This document shows, piece by piece, positions 1 through 6,566 of a stretch of 26,969 nt of DNA. Each line of letters begins with the position of its first letter. Position 1 is the first letter of the stretch. Where the stretch lies: the NCBI GenBank assembly GCA_015232865.1, contig JADFYU010000002.1, positions 1-26,969 on the forward strand, read 5' to 3'. Below the pieces are notes generated by a model that made no database searches, was not told where the DNA came from, and saw nothing but the letters and a program-made list of their open reading frames with translations. The position numbers and the translations under genes were made by a program. The DNA is from Magnetococcales bacterium (GTDB lineage Bacteria; Pseudomonadota; Magnetococcia; Magnetococcales; UBA8363).

Positions 1-225
1 GCCACAACCCACCGGATTCGTTTTCTATTTACACCGAAGCACACATCGTGGATGAATCAGGTGGAAATATGGTTCAGTATTTTGAGTCGCCGGCTATTGA
101 AAAGAGGAAGCTTTACATCGGAAACAGATCTTCGGAAAAGGATTCTGAATTTTATCGATTATTTCAATGTAACACTGGCAAAACCTTTCAAGTGGACTTA
201 TGAAGGAAAGCCGTTGAAGGCATAA
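1..225 (+). CDS. IS630-family transposase, C-terminal fragment (cut by window edge)
   Basis: Frame 1 is open from the first base to a TAA stop and encodes about 74 residues. They include the block FTPKHTSWMNQVEIWFSIL, which matches the conserved C-terminal DDE signature of IS630-family transposases; the glutamate in NQVE is the third catalytic acidic residue. The tail, with KPFKWTYEGKPL near the end, is also typical of the family. The enzyme would cut and paste its own element at TA dinucleotides. The 5' part lies outside the window, so it cannot be said whether the full gene is intact. The C-terminus and stop look undamaged, which suggests a fairly recent or still complete copy. Confidence 0.9.
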   Translation, partial: ATTHRIRFLFTPKHTSWMNQVEIWFSILSRRLLKRGSFTSETDLRKRILNFIDYFNVTLAKPFKWTYEGKPLKA

Positions 226-255
226 ATGATGAACTATTCATGCCGGGCTGTACTA
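1..255 (+). mobile_element. Right end of an IS630-like insertion sequence
   Basis: The transposase stop is followed by about 28 bases and then CTAG at 253-256. IS630 elements commonly insert at CTAG and duplicate the central TA, so the element probably ends at about 253 with TA 254-255 as the target duplication. A small inverted repeat (ATGAA at 229-233, TTCAT at 237-241) lies just inside. The left terminal repeat is not in the window, so the boundary is a proposal. Confidence 0.55.
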
Positions 256-262
256 GTTATCG

Positions 263-1081
263 TTGTCGTCATTGACCGAAAGTTTTGCCGTGTCTGCTAA
301 AACCCGTTCAATCGTGCAGGATCTGACCACCATCGCCTGGATTACGGCTCTGGAGGGGGTGAAAACCCGATTGATGCCCTTGGTGCTGGGCCTGTTGTTG
401 TTCGGTGTGCTGTTGGCCGCCTTTGCCGGCAGCCTGTCGGTCACCGAAGGGGAGCAGATTCAAGCGGCTATTCTGGGTTCCTATTTGCGTTTGACCGGCG
501 TTTTGGTTTTGACCCTGTTTGTCTTGAACGCTCAGGTGCGGACGTTTAGCGATAAAGGGTTGGAGTTGATCTTGTCCCTGCCTGTGCCGCGCAGCCACTA
601 TTATTTTGGTCGTTTGGCGGGGTTTTGTCTGATCGCGCTGATGGTGGCCCTGCTGTTTGCCGCCACGCTGCTTTTTTATGCCGCACCTCTTCAGGTGGCT
701 CTATGGGGACTCTCTTTTTTTCTCGAACTACTGATCATTGTCGCCCTGAGTCTGCTGAGTCTGTTTACGTTTAATCAGGTCACCGGGGCCTTTTTTACGG
801 TGTTGGCCGTCTATCTGTTGTCACGGGTGATGACCACCCTGATTTTGGTCGGGCAGGGGCCGATTTTGCCTCAACAGGAGACGTTTATCTGGGCCATTAA
901 TCAAATGCTCTTGGGCTTGGCCTTTTTTCTTCCCGATCTGGATCGGTTTACCTGTTCCTCCTGGCTGGTCTACGAGACGGGAAGTTGGTCTGACGTCGGT
1001 TTTGTCTTGGGGCAGGGGCTGCTCTATCTGCTTTTTCTTTCGGCGGCGGCCCTGATTGATCTGTATCGGAAAAACCTCTGA
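263..1081 (+). CDS. ABC-2 type transporter permease
   Basis: An integral membrane protein of about 272 residues with roughly six hydrophobic spans (near residues 38-59, 74-92, 118-142, 148-170, 175-196 and 240-265), a short cytoplasmic N-terminus and a basic C-terminus. The span layout and the segment after the second span (VRTFSDKGLELILSLPVPRS) fit ABC-2 permeases, which form the membrane channel of exporters. Its natural partner is the ATPase at 2957-3679; no other ABC ATPase is nearby. The start is uncertain: TTG at 263, TTG at 272 or GTG at 290 (weak GAAAG upstream) are all possible. An in-frame TAG at 254-256 rules out anything further upstream. The gene starts a few bases after the putative IS end, so its native promoter may have been displaced. 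It overlaps the next start by one base. Confidence 0.8.
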   Translation: MSSLTESFAVSAKTRSIVQDLTTIAWITALEGVKTRLMPLVLGLLLFGVLLAAFAGSLSVTEGEQIQAAILGSYLRLTGVLVLTLFVLNAQVRTFSDKGLELILSLPVPRSHYYFGRLAGFCLIALMVALLFAATLLFYAAPLQVALWGLSFFLELLIIVALSLLSLFTFNQVTGAFFTVLAVYLLSRVMTTLILVGQGPILPQQETFIWAINQMLLGLAFFLPDLDRFTCSSWLVYETGSWSDVGFVLGQGLLYLLFLSAAALIDLYRKNL

Positions 1082-1824
1082 TGAAAGGGGGGCGTTTTCT
1101 GTCGGGTCGGGTGCGTTCCTTCTCCTGCGTCCCCCGTGGGGTCTTTGCCTTGATGGCGGTGGCTTTGCTGGCTCAATTGGTTTTTCATGCCGCCCAACCG
1201 ACTCCCATGGCCCATGCTCGATCATTACCACAACCCGCTGCTTCGGGACTCTACCAAATGGCCGCCTTCGCCGAGCCTGTCACTCTGGCCAAGGTGTTGA
1301 TGCTCTGGTTGCAGGCCTTTGATTATCAATCGGGAGTCAGTCTTTCGTTTCAAGATTTAGACCCCGATCGGTTGGAACAATGGCTGAACCTGATCTTGGA
1401 GTTGGACCCCAAAAGCAGCTATCCGCTGTTGGCGGCCAGCCGGTTTTATGCCGATATTCCCAAGCCGGAGACCCAGCGGATTTTGTCCGCCTTTGTCTAT
1501 CGGCAATTTTTAAAAGATCCCAATCGTCAGTGGCCCTGGTTGGGCCATGTGGCCATCTTGGCCAAACACCGCCTGCACGATCTGCCCCTGGCTCTTCACT
1601 ATGCCCAGGCATTATCGCAACATGCCACCGGAGCCGATGTCCCGGCGTGGGTTCGACAGATGCCCCTGACTATTTTGGAGGATATGGGCGAGTTAGAATT
1701 GGCGCGGATTTTTATCGGTGGCCTGTTGAGCCACGGTGAGGTGACCTCCGTGCACGAGCGGCATCTGCTCAATGAACGGTTGCAGGAGTTGGAACGTAAA
1801 ACCGTTCTGGGTCTGGGAAAATAG
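1081..1824 (+). CDS. Membrane-anchored helical-repeat (TPR-like) protein of the ABC/pilin locus
   Basis: 247 residues: a basic N-terminus, one hydrophobic segment at about 20-38 (signal anchor or signal peptide; no lipobox cysteine), then a soluble, almost wholly alpha-helical region with alternating helix-like segments resembling a degenerate TPR solenoid. I do not recognise a named family. The start is fixed by TGATG coupling: the upstream permease stop shares its last A with this ATG, so the two proteins are probably made in fixed ratio. The position between the permease and the pilin gene suggests a periplasmic or membrane-side adaptor of the transporter, by context only. It could also be an assembly factor for the pilin. 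Confidence 0.75.
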   Translation: MKGGRFLSGRVRSFSCVPRGVFALMAVALLAQLVFHAAQPTPMAHARSLPQPAASGLYQMAAFAEPVTLAKVLMLWLQAFDYQSGVSLSFQDLDPDRLEQWLNLILELDPKSSYPLLAASRFYADIPKPETQRILSAFVYRQFLKDPNRQWPWLGHVAILAKHRLHDLPLALHYAQALSQHATGADVPAWVRQMPLTILEDMGELELARIFIGGLLSHGEVTSVHERHLLNERLQELERKTVLGLGK

Positions 1825-1854
1825 CCTCGGGCTGTTTATCCTGGATTTTTTTGT

Positions 1855-1883
1855 TTGAGTTTTGCTGTTCAGGGTGAGAAAAT
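1855..1883 (+). promoter_or_regulatory. Weak candidate sigma70 promoter for the prepilin gene
   Basis: TTGAGT at 1855-1860 and GAAAAT at 1878-1883, spaced by 17 bases, match the -35/-10 consensus at four of six positions each. They sit in the 98-base gap before the prepilin start. A separate pilin promoter is plausible, but the match is weak and read by eye. Confidence 0.25.
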
Positions 1884-1922
1884 CATTCTTTATTAAATGT
1901 TTTTAGAGGTGGAGCAGGGATT

Positions 1923-2771
1923 ATGGGGTTTAATAAGGCGCAGCAGAGTGGGTTTACCCTCATTGAAATTGCCATTGTCGTGGTCATCATCGGTCTGCTT
2001 TTAGGCGGAGTGCTCAAGGGACAGGAGATGATCCAGAGCGCCCGCACCCATAATGTGGTGGATCAAGGCAACGCCATCAAGGCGGCTATTCTCGGATTTT
2101 CAGATCGATATCGGGCTTTGCCGGGAGATTATTCGGTGGCCAGCAGCAACATTCCGGGCTTGACCACTGAAAATGGTGACGGAAATCGCCGGGTCGGCTA
2201 TGAGTTGGTTCGAACCGGAACCGACTCGGAACTGGCCGAACTAAACGGCGTCAACCGGGGGGCCGAGATCGCCTATGTCTGGAAACATCTGGCCAAGGCC
2301 GGCTATCTCTCTGGTAATTTTGACGGCAAACCCCTGGTTGGCTCCTTTAATAACACCGATGAAGATCTGGCGCTCTGGTCCTGTCCGACCACCACCTGCA
2401 TGAGCAACGCCTTCAACGGAACGATGGTTTTTGTCTACTCCAACCAACAAAGTGGCCGGGATACCTCCACCGATATTGCCTTGAGCAACCAGTTATGGAC
2501 CGGCAACGCCATCCCTGTCGAGATCATCGCAGAGATTGATCGAAAATCCGACGATGGAGATCCCGGTAACGGTTCCATTCGGGTGGCCGATCTTTTTCTC
2601 TCCAACGCTTCGGGCCTGAGTGATATTTGTGCGGCCAACGCCCTGTCGGAGGGCGGCGATGTCATGACCCCGGCCGCCGCCTCTAAAACCGCCAACGGCA
2701 AGACCATTCCTCCGACGGCCTGGGCTGTTACCAGTCAAGCGACCAACTGTGGTGCCGTTTATCTGTTTTAG
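1923..2771 (+). CDS. Type IV prepilin / major pseudopilin-like protein
   Basis: 282 residues with a short basic leader ending in Gly10, followed by FTLIEIAIVVVIIGLLLGG. This is a textbook class III signal, with prepilin peptidase cleavage after Gly10, Phe at +1 and the assembly Glu at +5 of the mature protein. The hydrophobic N-terminal helix is followed by an YRALPGDY segment and, later, EIDRKSDDGDPGNGSIR; both patterns recur in this class of prepilins. Four cysteines (154, 159, 236, 276) could form two disulfides, a short CPTTTC loop and a C-terminal loop. A clear GGAG at 1911-1914 lies 8 bases before ATG. It is the only pilin in the locus and is larger than most major pilins. A strong terminator follows it. 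It would be polymerised by the GspE/GspF proteins downstream. Confidence 0.93.
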   Translation: MGFNKAQQSGFTLIEIAIVVVIIGLLLGGVLKGQEMIQSARTHNVVDQGNAIKAAILGFSDRYRALPGDYSVASSNIPGLTTENGDGNRRVGYELVRTGTDSELAELNGVNRGAEIAYVWKHLAKAGYLSGNFDGKPLVGSFNNTDEDLALWSCPTTTCMSNAFNGTMVFVYSNQQSGRDTSTDIALSNQLWTGNAIPVEIIAEIDRKSDDGDPGNGSIRVADLFLSNASGLSDICAANALSEGGDVMTPAAASKTANGKTIPPTAWAVTSQATNCGAVYLF

Positions 2772-2800
2772 GAGTCCATCAACAATAACCGGCATATCTT

Positions 2801-2828
2801 TTGGTCCGTCAGCTGCGAGGCATAAAAT
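2801..2828 (+). promoter_or_regulatory. Candidate promoter upstream of the terminator/ABC ATPase
   Basis: TTGGTC at 2801-2806 and TAAAAT at 2823-2828 (five of six to the -10 consensus) are 16 bases apart. If real, transcription would start just before the terminator hairpin at 2872-2930 and would have to pass it to reach the ABC ATPase, an attenuator-like layout. The -10 also lies in a small inverted repeat (GAGGCA at 2817-2822, TGCCTC at 2831-2836). Confidence 0.25.
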
Positions 2829-2871
2829 CTTGCCTCCATTGAGTGTAAACACCTTTGTTCGCCTTTTTGTC

Positions 2872-2930
2872 GTCCGATTTACAAAAACCCGCCTTTGGTG
2901 GGTTTTTGTAAATCGGACGGCTTTTTTTTT
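2872..2930 (+). terminator. Strong rho-independent terminator after the prepilin gene
   Basis: A perfect 19-bp inverted repeat (arms 2872-2890 and 2900-2918) extends by a G-U pair and two C-G pairs to a 22-bp stem closed by a TTT loop. Nine consecutive T residues follow at 2922-2930. It lies 100 bases after the prepilin stop and only 26 bases before the ABC ATPase start, so it should separate pilin mRNA from the downstream genes unless it is read through or regulated. Confidence 0.92.
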
Positions 2931-2956
2931 AAGAAACGACAGACGGTTGAATAATC

Positions 2957-3679
2957 ATGGTCGAACAGGCGATTTGCTTCCGAAACGTTGAGAAAAGCTT
3001 TGCCGACAAGCGGGTGTTGAGCGGGGTCGATTTTTCCGTAGATAAAGGGGAGTTTTTTGCTTTTGTCGGTGCTAACGGCCAGGGTAAGACGACGTTGATC
3101 AAGGCCATGTTGGACTTTATCGAGTTGGACGGGGGAGAGATCGAGATATTCGGTTGTTCCCACCGACTGACCAAGGCCCGCCAGCCTTTGGCCTACCTGC
3201 CGGAACGATTTAATCCACCTCACTTTCTCAGTGGTCGGGATTTTATCAAATATATGATGAAACTCCACCAACATCCCTACGATGAGGAACAGCTGCTGAA
3301 TTTATTTCAGCAGTTGGATCTGGACTCTCGGGTTCTTTCTCAATCCGTGCGCACATTCTCCAAAGGCATGACCCAAAAACTGGGGCTGTCCGGCTGTCTG
3401 CTCAGCGGTAAACCGTTATTGATTCTGGACGAACCCATGAGTGGCCTGGACCCCAAGGCGCGGGTTCTCTTCAAACGCCATCTGATGCGATTGAAAGAGG
3501 CCGGCACCAGCCTTTTTTTTAGTACCCATCTTTTGCCCGATGTCGAAGAGTTGTGCGACCGGATGGCGATCATTCATCAGGGAAGAGTCCACTTTATCGG
3601 CTCTCCGAAAGGGTGTCGGGATCTCTATCCGGCTGAGAGCCTGGAAGCCTCCTTTATCCGCTGCATCGAATCCGGGTGA
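2957..3679 (+). CDS. ABC transporter ATP-binding protein (ABC-2 class)
   Basis: A complete single nucleotide-binding domain of 240 residues. Walker A GANGQGKT is at 38-45, a Q-loop-region segment AYLPERF at 79-85, signature FSKGM at 134-138 (the SKGM form common in ABC-2 ATPases), Walker B LLILDEP at 154-160, D-loop SGLD at 162-165 and the switch His191 in STHL. All catalytic elements are present. It would power the permease encoded at 263-1081, from which it is separated by the TPR-like gene, the prepilin gene and a terminator; this split is unusual for an ABC-2 pair. No convincing Shine-Dalgarno sequence precedes ATG 2957, so translation may be low or coupled in some other way. The closest functional class is export of a lipid, polysaccharide, peptide or drug; the substrate is unknown. 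Confidence 0.9.
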   Translation: MVEQAICFRNVEKSFADKRVLSGVDFSVDKGEFFAFVGANGQGKTTLIKAMLDFIELDGGEIEIFGCSHRLTKARQPLAYLPERFNPPHFLSGRDFIKYMMKLHQHPYDEEQLLNLFQQLDLDSRVLSQSVRTFSKGMTQKLGLSGCLLSGKPLLILDEPMSGLDPKARVLFKRHLMRLKEAGTSLFFSTHLLPDVEELCDRMAIIHQGRVHFIGSPKGCRDLYPAESLEASFIRCIESG

Positions 3680-3706
3680 TGGTGCGGTGCGTTTCAAATG
3701 AAGCCA

Positions 3707-3716
3707 TACCATGGTA
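3707..3716. promoter_or_regulatory. 10-bp perfect palindrome upstream of the gspE-like gene
   Basis: TACCATGGTA is self-complementary and lies in the 136-base gap between the ABC ATPase and the GspE-like gene. It could be half of a regulator site. No regulator is identified, and a palindrome of this size can occur by chance. Confidence 0.2.
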
Positions 3717-3764
3717 GAGTGTTCGGACTTGAACCTGGGAGCCTGTTGCAGAATGGCCATGGGT

Positions 3765-3781
3765 AAACGGTGCAACCGTTT
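3765..3781. promoter_or_regulatory. Inverted repeat upstream of the gspE-like gene
   Basis: AAACGGT and ACCGTTT form a perfect 7-bp inverted repeat around a GCA spacer, ending 34 bases before the GspE-like start. It may be an operator or a small mRNA hairpin. No poly-T follows, so it is not a standard terminator. Confidence 0.3.
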
Positions 3782-3815
3782 GATTCACCTTCATTATTCT
3801 TGGGATTGAGCCGCA

Positions 3816-6557
3816 ATGCTTAACTTTTCCGCCTTTTTTAAAAATCCCCGCTCTTTTTTGCCGGCGCGACGGCAGGAATCCCGCCTGATGTTGCTGTCTG
3901 GGCAGGGGTTGCAGCTCTATCGGTGGCGGTCGGGGGGTGAGTTCGAGCGTCAGGGGCGTTATGATCACAGCCCGGAGGGGTGGCTTCGATTTGAATCGGA
4001 TTTGGATCAGAAGGGGATGGATCAATCCCCGATCTTTGTTCTGGTGGACGTGGTGGAAGAGGAGTTGCGCAGCGAGAGCATTCCACCTTTACGGGGAGAA
4101 AACCGCCGTCAGGTGTTAAATCGACGATTGGGTCACATCTTTTTCGATACCCCCTACCGTCGGGCTGTCTCCCAAGGGCAAGGGGCGGATAAAAAGGAGA
4201 ATATTCTTTTTTCTGGATTGATCAACCCGGAGTTGGTTGCCCCTTGGATGAGCCGACTGCAAACCCGGAAAGCGCCGGTTTTCGGCATCTGGTCTTTGCA
4301 ACTCATGAGTCGGGATCTTTTGCGTGAAATTTCGACCCAGACCGAACACACCTTGTTGGTTACCCTGCACAGTGACGGAATCCGCCTGACCTTTTTTCAA
4401 AGAGGACGGACCCATATCAGTCGCAAGATTCCCCTGCCGACTGAAACCGGTCAAGGGCTGTTTGAGGCCATTCGCCAGGAAATCTACCGAACCCGCAGCT
4501 ATCTGTTAAGCTTGCGGCTGATGGGAGCTGATCATCTGTTGGAGGTTTTTTTGGTCACTCCAGAGAGGCTGTCGGAGTTTGTCCCGCAGGCCGAGTCGGT
4601 TGTTGAGGGAGTCCGCTTTCAACGTGTCGATCTGGCCGACCTATCCCGGAAGATCGGCATTCAGTCGGGGGAGGAGAGGGGCGGATCGGAGTTGCTGTAC
4701 GGACAACTGCTTTTGCGACGTCCACCGGAGAATCACTACGGCTGCCCGGAAGAGTTGCAATATCGATCCCGCACTCGTTTTCAGGGGTTTGCCAAATTAA
4801 AAACACCCTTTCAAAAAACGCTGAAATCCTCGCCGATTGCCGAACAACCTCCTAAAAAACCGATCCGCCGTCTGGGCGATGCCCTGATCGAGAAAAAATT
4901 GTTGACCTCGGATCAACTGCAAACCGCCCTGACCGAGCAAAAGGGCAGCGACCGCACGCTGGGAATGGTCCTCATCGATCTGGGGATGGTCAGTGAATCG
5001 GCGGTACGGGAGGCGCTGGCTGGACTGCTTCATCATGAGAGTGTGGATTTGACCGAAGTGTTGCCCCAACCGGAGGCCCTCTCTCGGGTGACCAAATCCT
5101 TTGCCCAACGGCATCTGGTCTTGCCGCTTTTGTATGATGCCGAGAAAAAAATCCTGACCGTGGCCATGTCCAATCCCATGAATGTGGCGGCGTTGGATCT
5201 GCTCCTGGCCAGACAGGATGCCGGGGTGCAGATCAAGCCCCTGCTGGCTGGAGAACGGGCGATCGCCGTAGCGATCGATCGATTGTATGACGATACACTC
5301 TCGGTGGAGGGGGTGTTGCAGGAGTTGGAGACCGGCGAAATCTCGTTGGACAGACTCTCAGAGTTTTCCAACGAGACCTTCAGCCATCCCATGGTGCGTC
5401 TGGTCAACGCTCTGCTCAACGATGCGGTCAAACGTGGTGCTTCGGACGTTCACATCGGCCCGACCGCCGGGTTCATTCGGATTCGCTATCGGGTCGATGG
5501 CATTCTGCACCAGATTTACAGCGTACCCAAAAAACTTCTCTCCAGCTTGGTGGTTCGATTGAAAGTGATGGGGGAGATGAACATTGCCGAAACCCGGATT
5601 CCCCAGACCGGACATATCTCTTTTCCCCATTTGGGTCAAAAAGTCAATTTTAGAATCTCCATCCAGCCCACCATCAACGGTGAAAACATTGTGTTGCGCC
5701 TGTTGGATTTGAGTCAGGAGATTCGTTCGCTGGAGGAGATCGGCCTTTCCGACTACAACCTGCAGGGTGTGCAGAATCTGTTGCAGCGGCCCGGTGGTTT
5801 GATATTGGTAACCGGTCCGACCGGAAGCGGAAAAACCACTACCCTCTATTCCATGCTCAATCATCTGAATGACGAGGGGGTCAACATCATGACCATGGAA
5901 GACCCGGTGGAATATCCGGTGCCGACCATTTTGCAAACCTCGGTCAATCCGGAGGCGGGTCTGGATTATGCGACCGGAATCCGGGCGCTGCTCTGGCAAG
6001 ATCCCGACATCATCCTGGTTGGCGAGGTCCACGACAAGGAGACCGCCAATATGGCATTGCAGGCGGCCATGACCGGCCATCTGGTTTTTACCACCCTGCA
6101 CGCCAACTCCACCCTTGGTGCCATTCCCAGACTGATGAACCTGGGCGCCTCCAGTGATTTTATCACCGGCAACATCAACAGTATTTTGTCTCAACGACTG
6201 GTCCGTCGTCTCTGCCGCAGTTGCCGCCAGGCCATCGATCCGACCGAGGCCGATGCCCGGATTTTGGGCCGGCCTCTGGCCGGGTTACCGCCGCTCTACC
6301 AGCCGGTCGGCTGCGACGGCTGTTTTCAGACCGGCTATGTCGGACGGTTTCCGTTGATGGAGATTCTGCAGGTGGATGAGGAGTTTGATGATCTGGTCGC
6401 CAAAAGTGCCACCCTGACCGATTTCAGGGCGTTGGCCCAGGCTCGGGGATTTCGCTCCATGGTCGAGGATGGGTTCGGCTGGGTCTTGGCTGGGGAGACA
6501 ACCTTGGATGAGCTGGGGCGGGTGTTGGATTTGGGCGCCCAGCAGCGTCGGGAATAG
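3816..6557 (+). CDS. GspE/PilB-type assembly ATPase with an N-terminal GspL/PilM-like extension
   Basis: A 913-residue hexameric-type ATPase that would drive pilin polymerisation from the cytoplasm. Residues ~1-330 are an extra domain, possibly an actin-like PilM/GspL fold, with conserved-looking blocks VLVDVVEEELR (75-85), GLINPELVAPW and LLVTLHSDGIRLTFF. Residues ~350-490 form a GspE N-terminal (MshEN-like) domain. The ATPase core follows: Asp box SDVHIGP (543-549), Walker A GPTGSGKTT (667-675), Walker B DPDIILVGE (729-737), His box GHLVFTTLH (754-762) and a four-cysteine zinc site (C800, C803, C833, C836). Two usually basic positions differ: WQDPD where RQDPD is common, and GEVHD where GEIRD or GEMRD is common. 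Ordinary GspE/PilB proteins are about 500-570 residues. The Shine-Dalgarno is weak. GspF follows after 9 bases. Confidence 0.93.
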   Translation: MLNFSAFFKNPRSFLPARRQESRLMLLSGQGLQLYRWRSGGEFERQGRYDHSPEGWLRFESDLDQKGMDQSPIFVLVDVVEEELRSESIPPLRGENRRQVLNRRLGHIFFDTPYRRAVSQGQGADKKENILFSGLINPELVAPWMSRLQTRKAPVFGIWSLQLMSRDLLREISTQTEHTLLVTLHSDGIRLTFFQRGRTHISRKIPLPTETGQGLFEAIRQEIYRTRSYLLSLRLMGADHLLEVFLVTPERLSEFVPQAESVVEGVRFQRVDLADLSRKIGIQSGEERGGSELLYGQLLLRRPPENHYGCPEELQYRSRTRFQGFAKLKTPFQKTLKSSPIAEQPPKKPIRRLGDALIEKKLLTSDQLQTALTEQKGSDRTLGMVLIDLGMVSESAVREALAGLLHHESVDLTEVLPQPEALSRVTKSFAQRHLVLPLLYDAEKKILTVAMSNPMNVAALDLLLARQDAGVQIKPLLAGERAIAVAIDRLYDDTLSVEGVLQELETGEISLDRLSEFSNETFSHPMVRLVNALLNDAVKRGASDVHIGPTAGFIRIRYRVDGILHQIYSVPKKLLSSLVVRLKVMGEMNIAETRIPQTGHISFPHLGQKVNFRISIQPTINGENIVLRLLDLSQEIRSLEEIGLSDYNLQGVQNLLQRPGGLILVTGPTGSGKTTTLYSMLNHLNDEGVNIMTMEDPVEYPVPTILQTSVNPEAGLDYATGIRALLWQDPDIILVGEVHDKETANMALQAAMTGHLVFTTLHANSTLGAIPRLMNLGASSDFITGNINSILSQRLVRRLCRSCRQAIDPTEADARILGRPLAGLPPLYQPVGCDGCFQTGYVGRFPLMEILQVDEEFDDLVAKSATLTDFRALAQARGFRSMVEDGFGWVLAGETTLDELGRVLDLGAQQRRE

Positions 6558-6566
6558 GAGCCTGCC

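Noticed and set aside
1825..1850. Possible terminator after the TPR-like gene (AGCC/GGCT stem and later T run)
   Set aside because: The stem is only four base pairs and the T run is more than 15 bases away, so it is too weak to call.
5358..6194. Minus-strand 278-codon open frame inside the gspE-like gene
   Set aside because: It is antisense to the ATPase core with all Walker motifs, and the translated sequence is low in hydrophobic structure and unlike any family.
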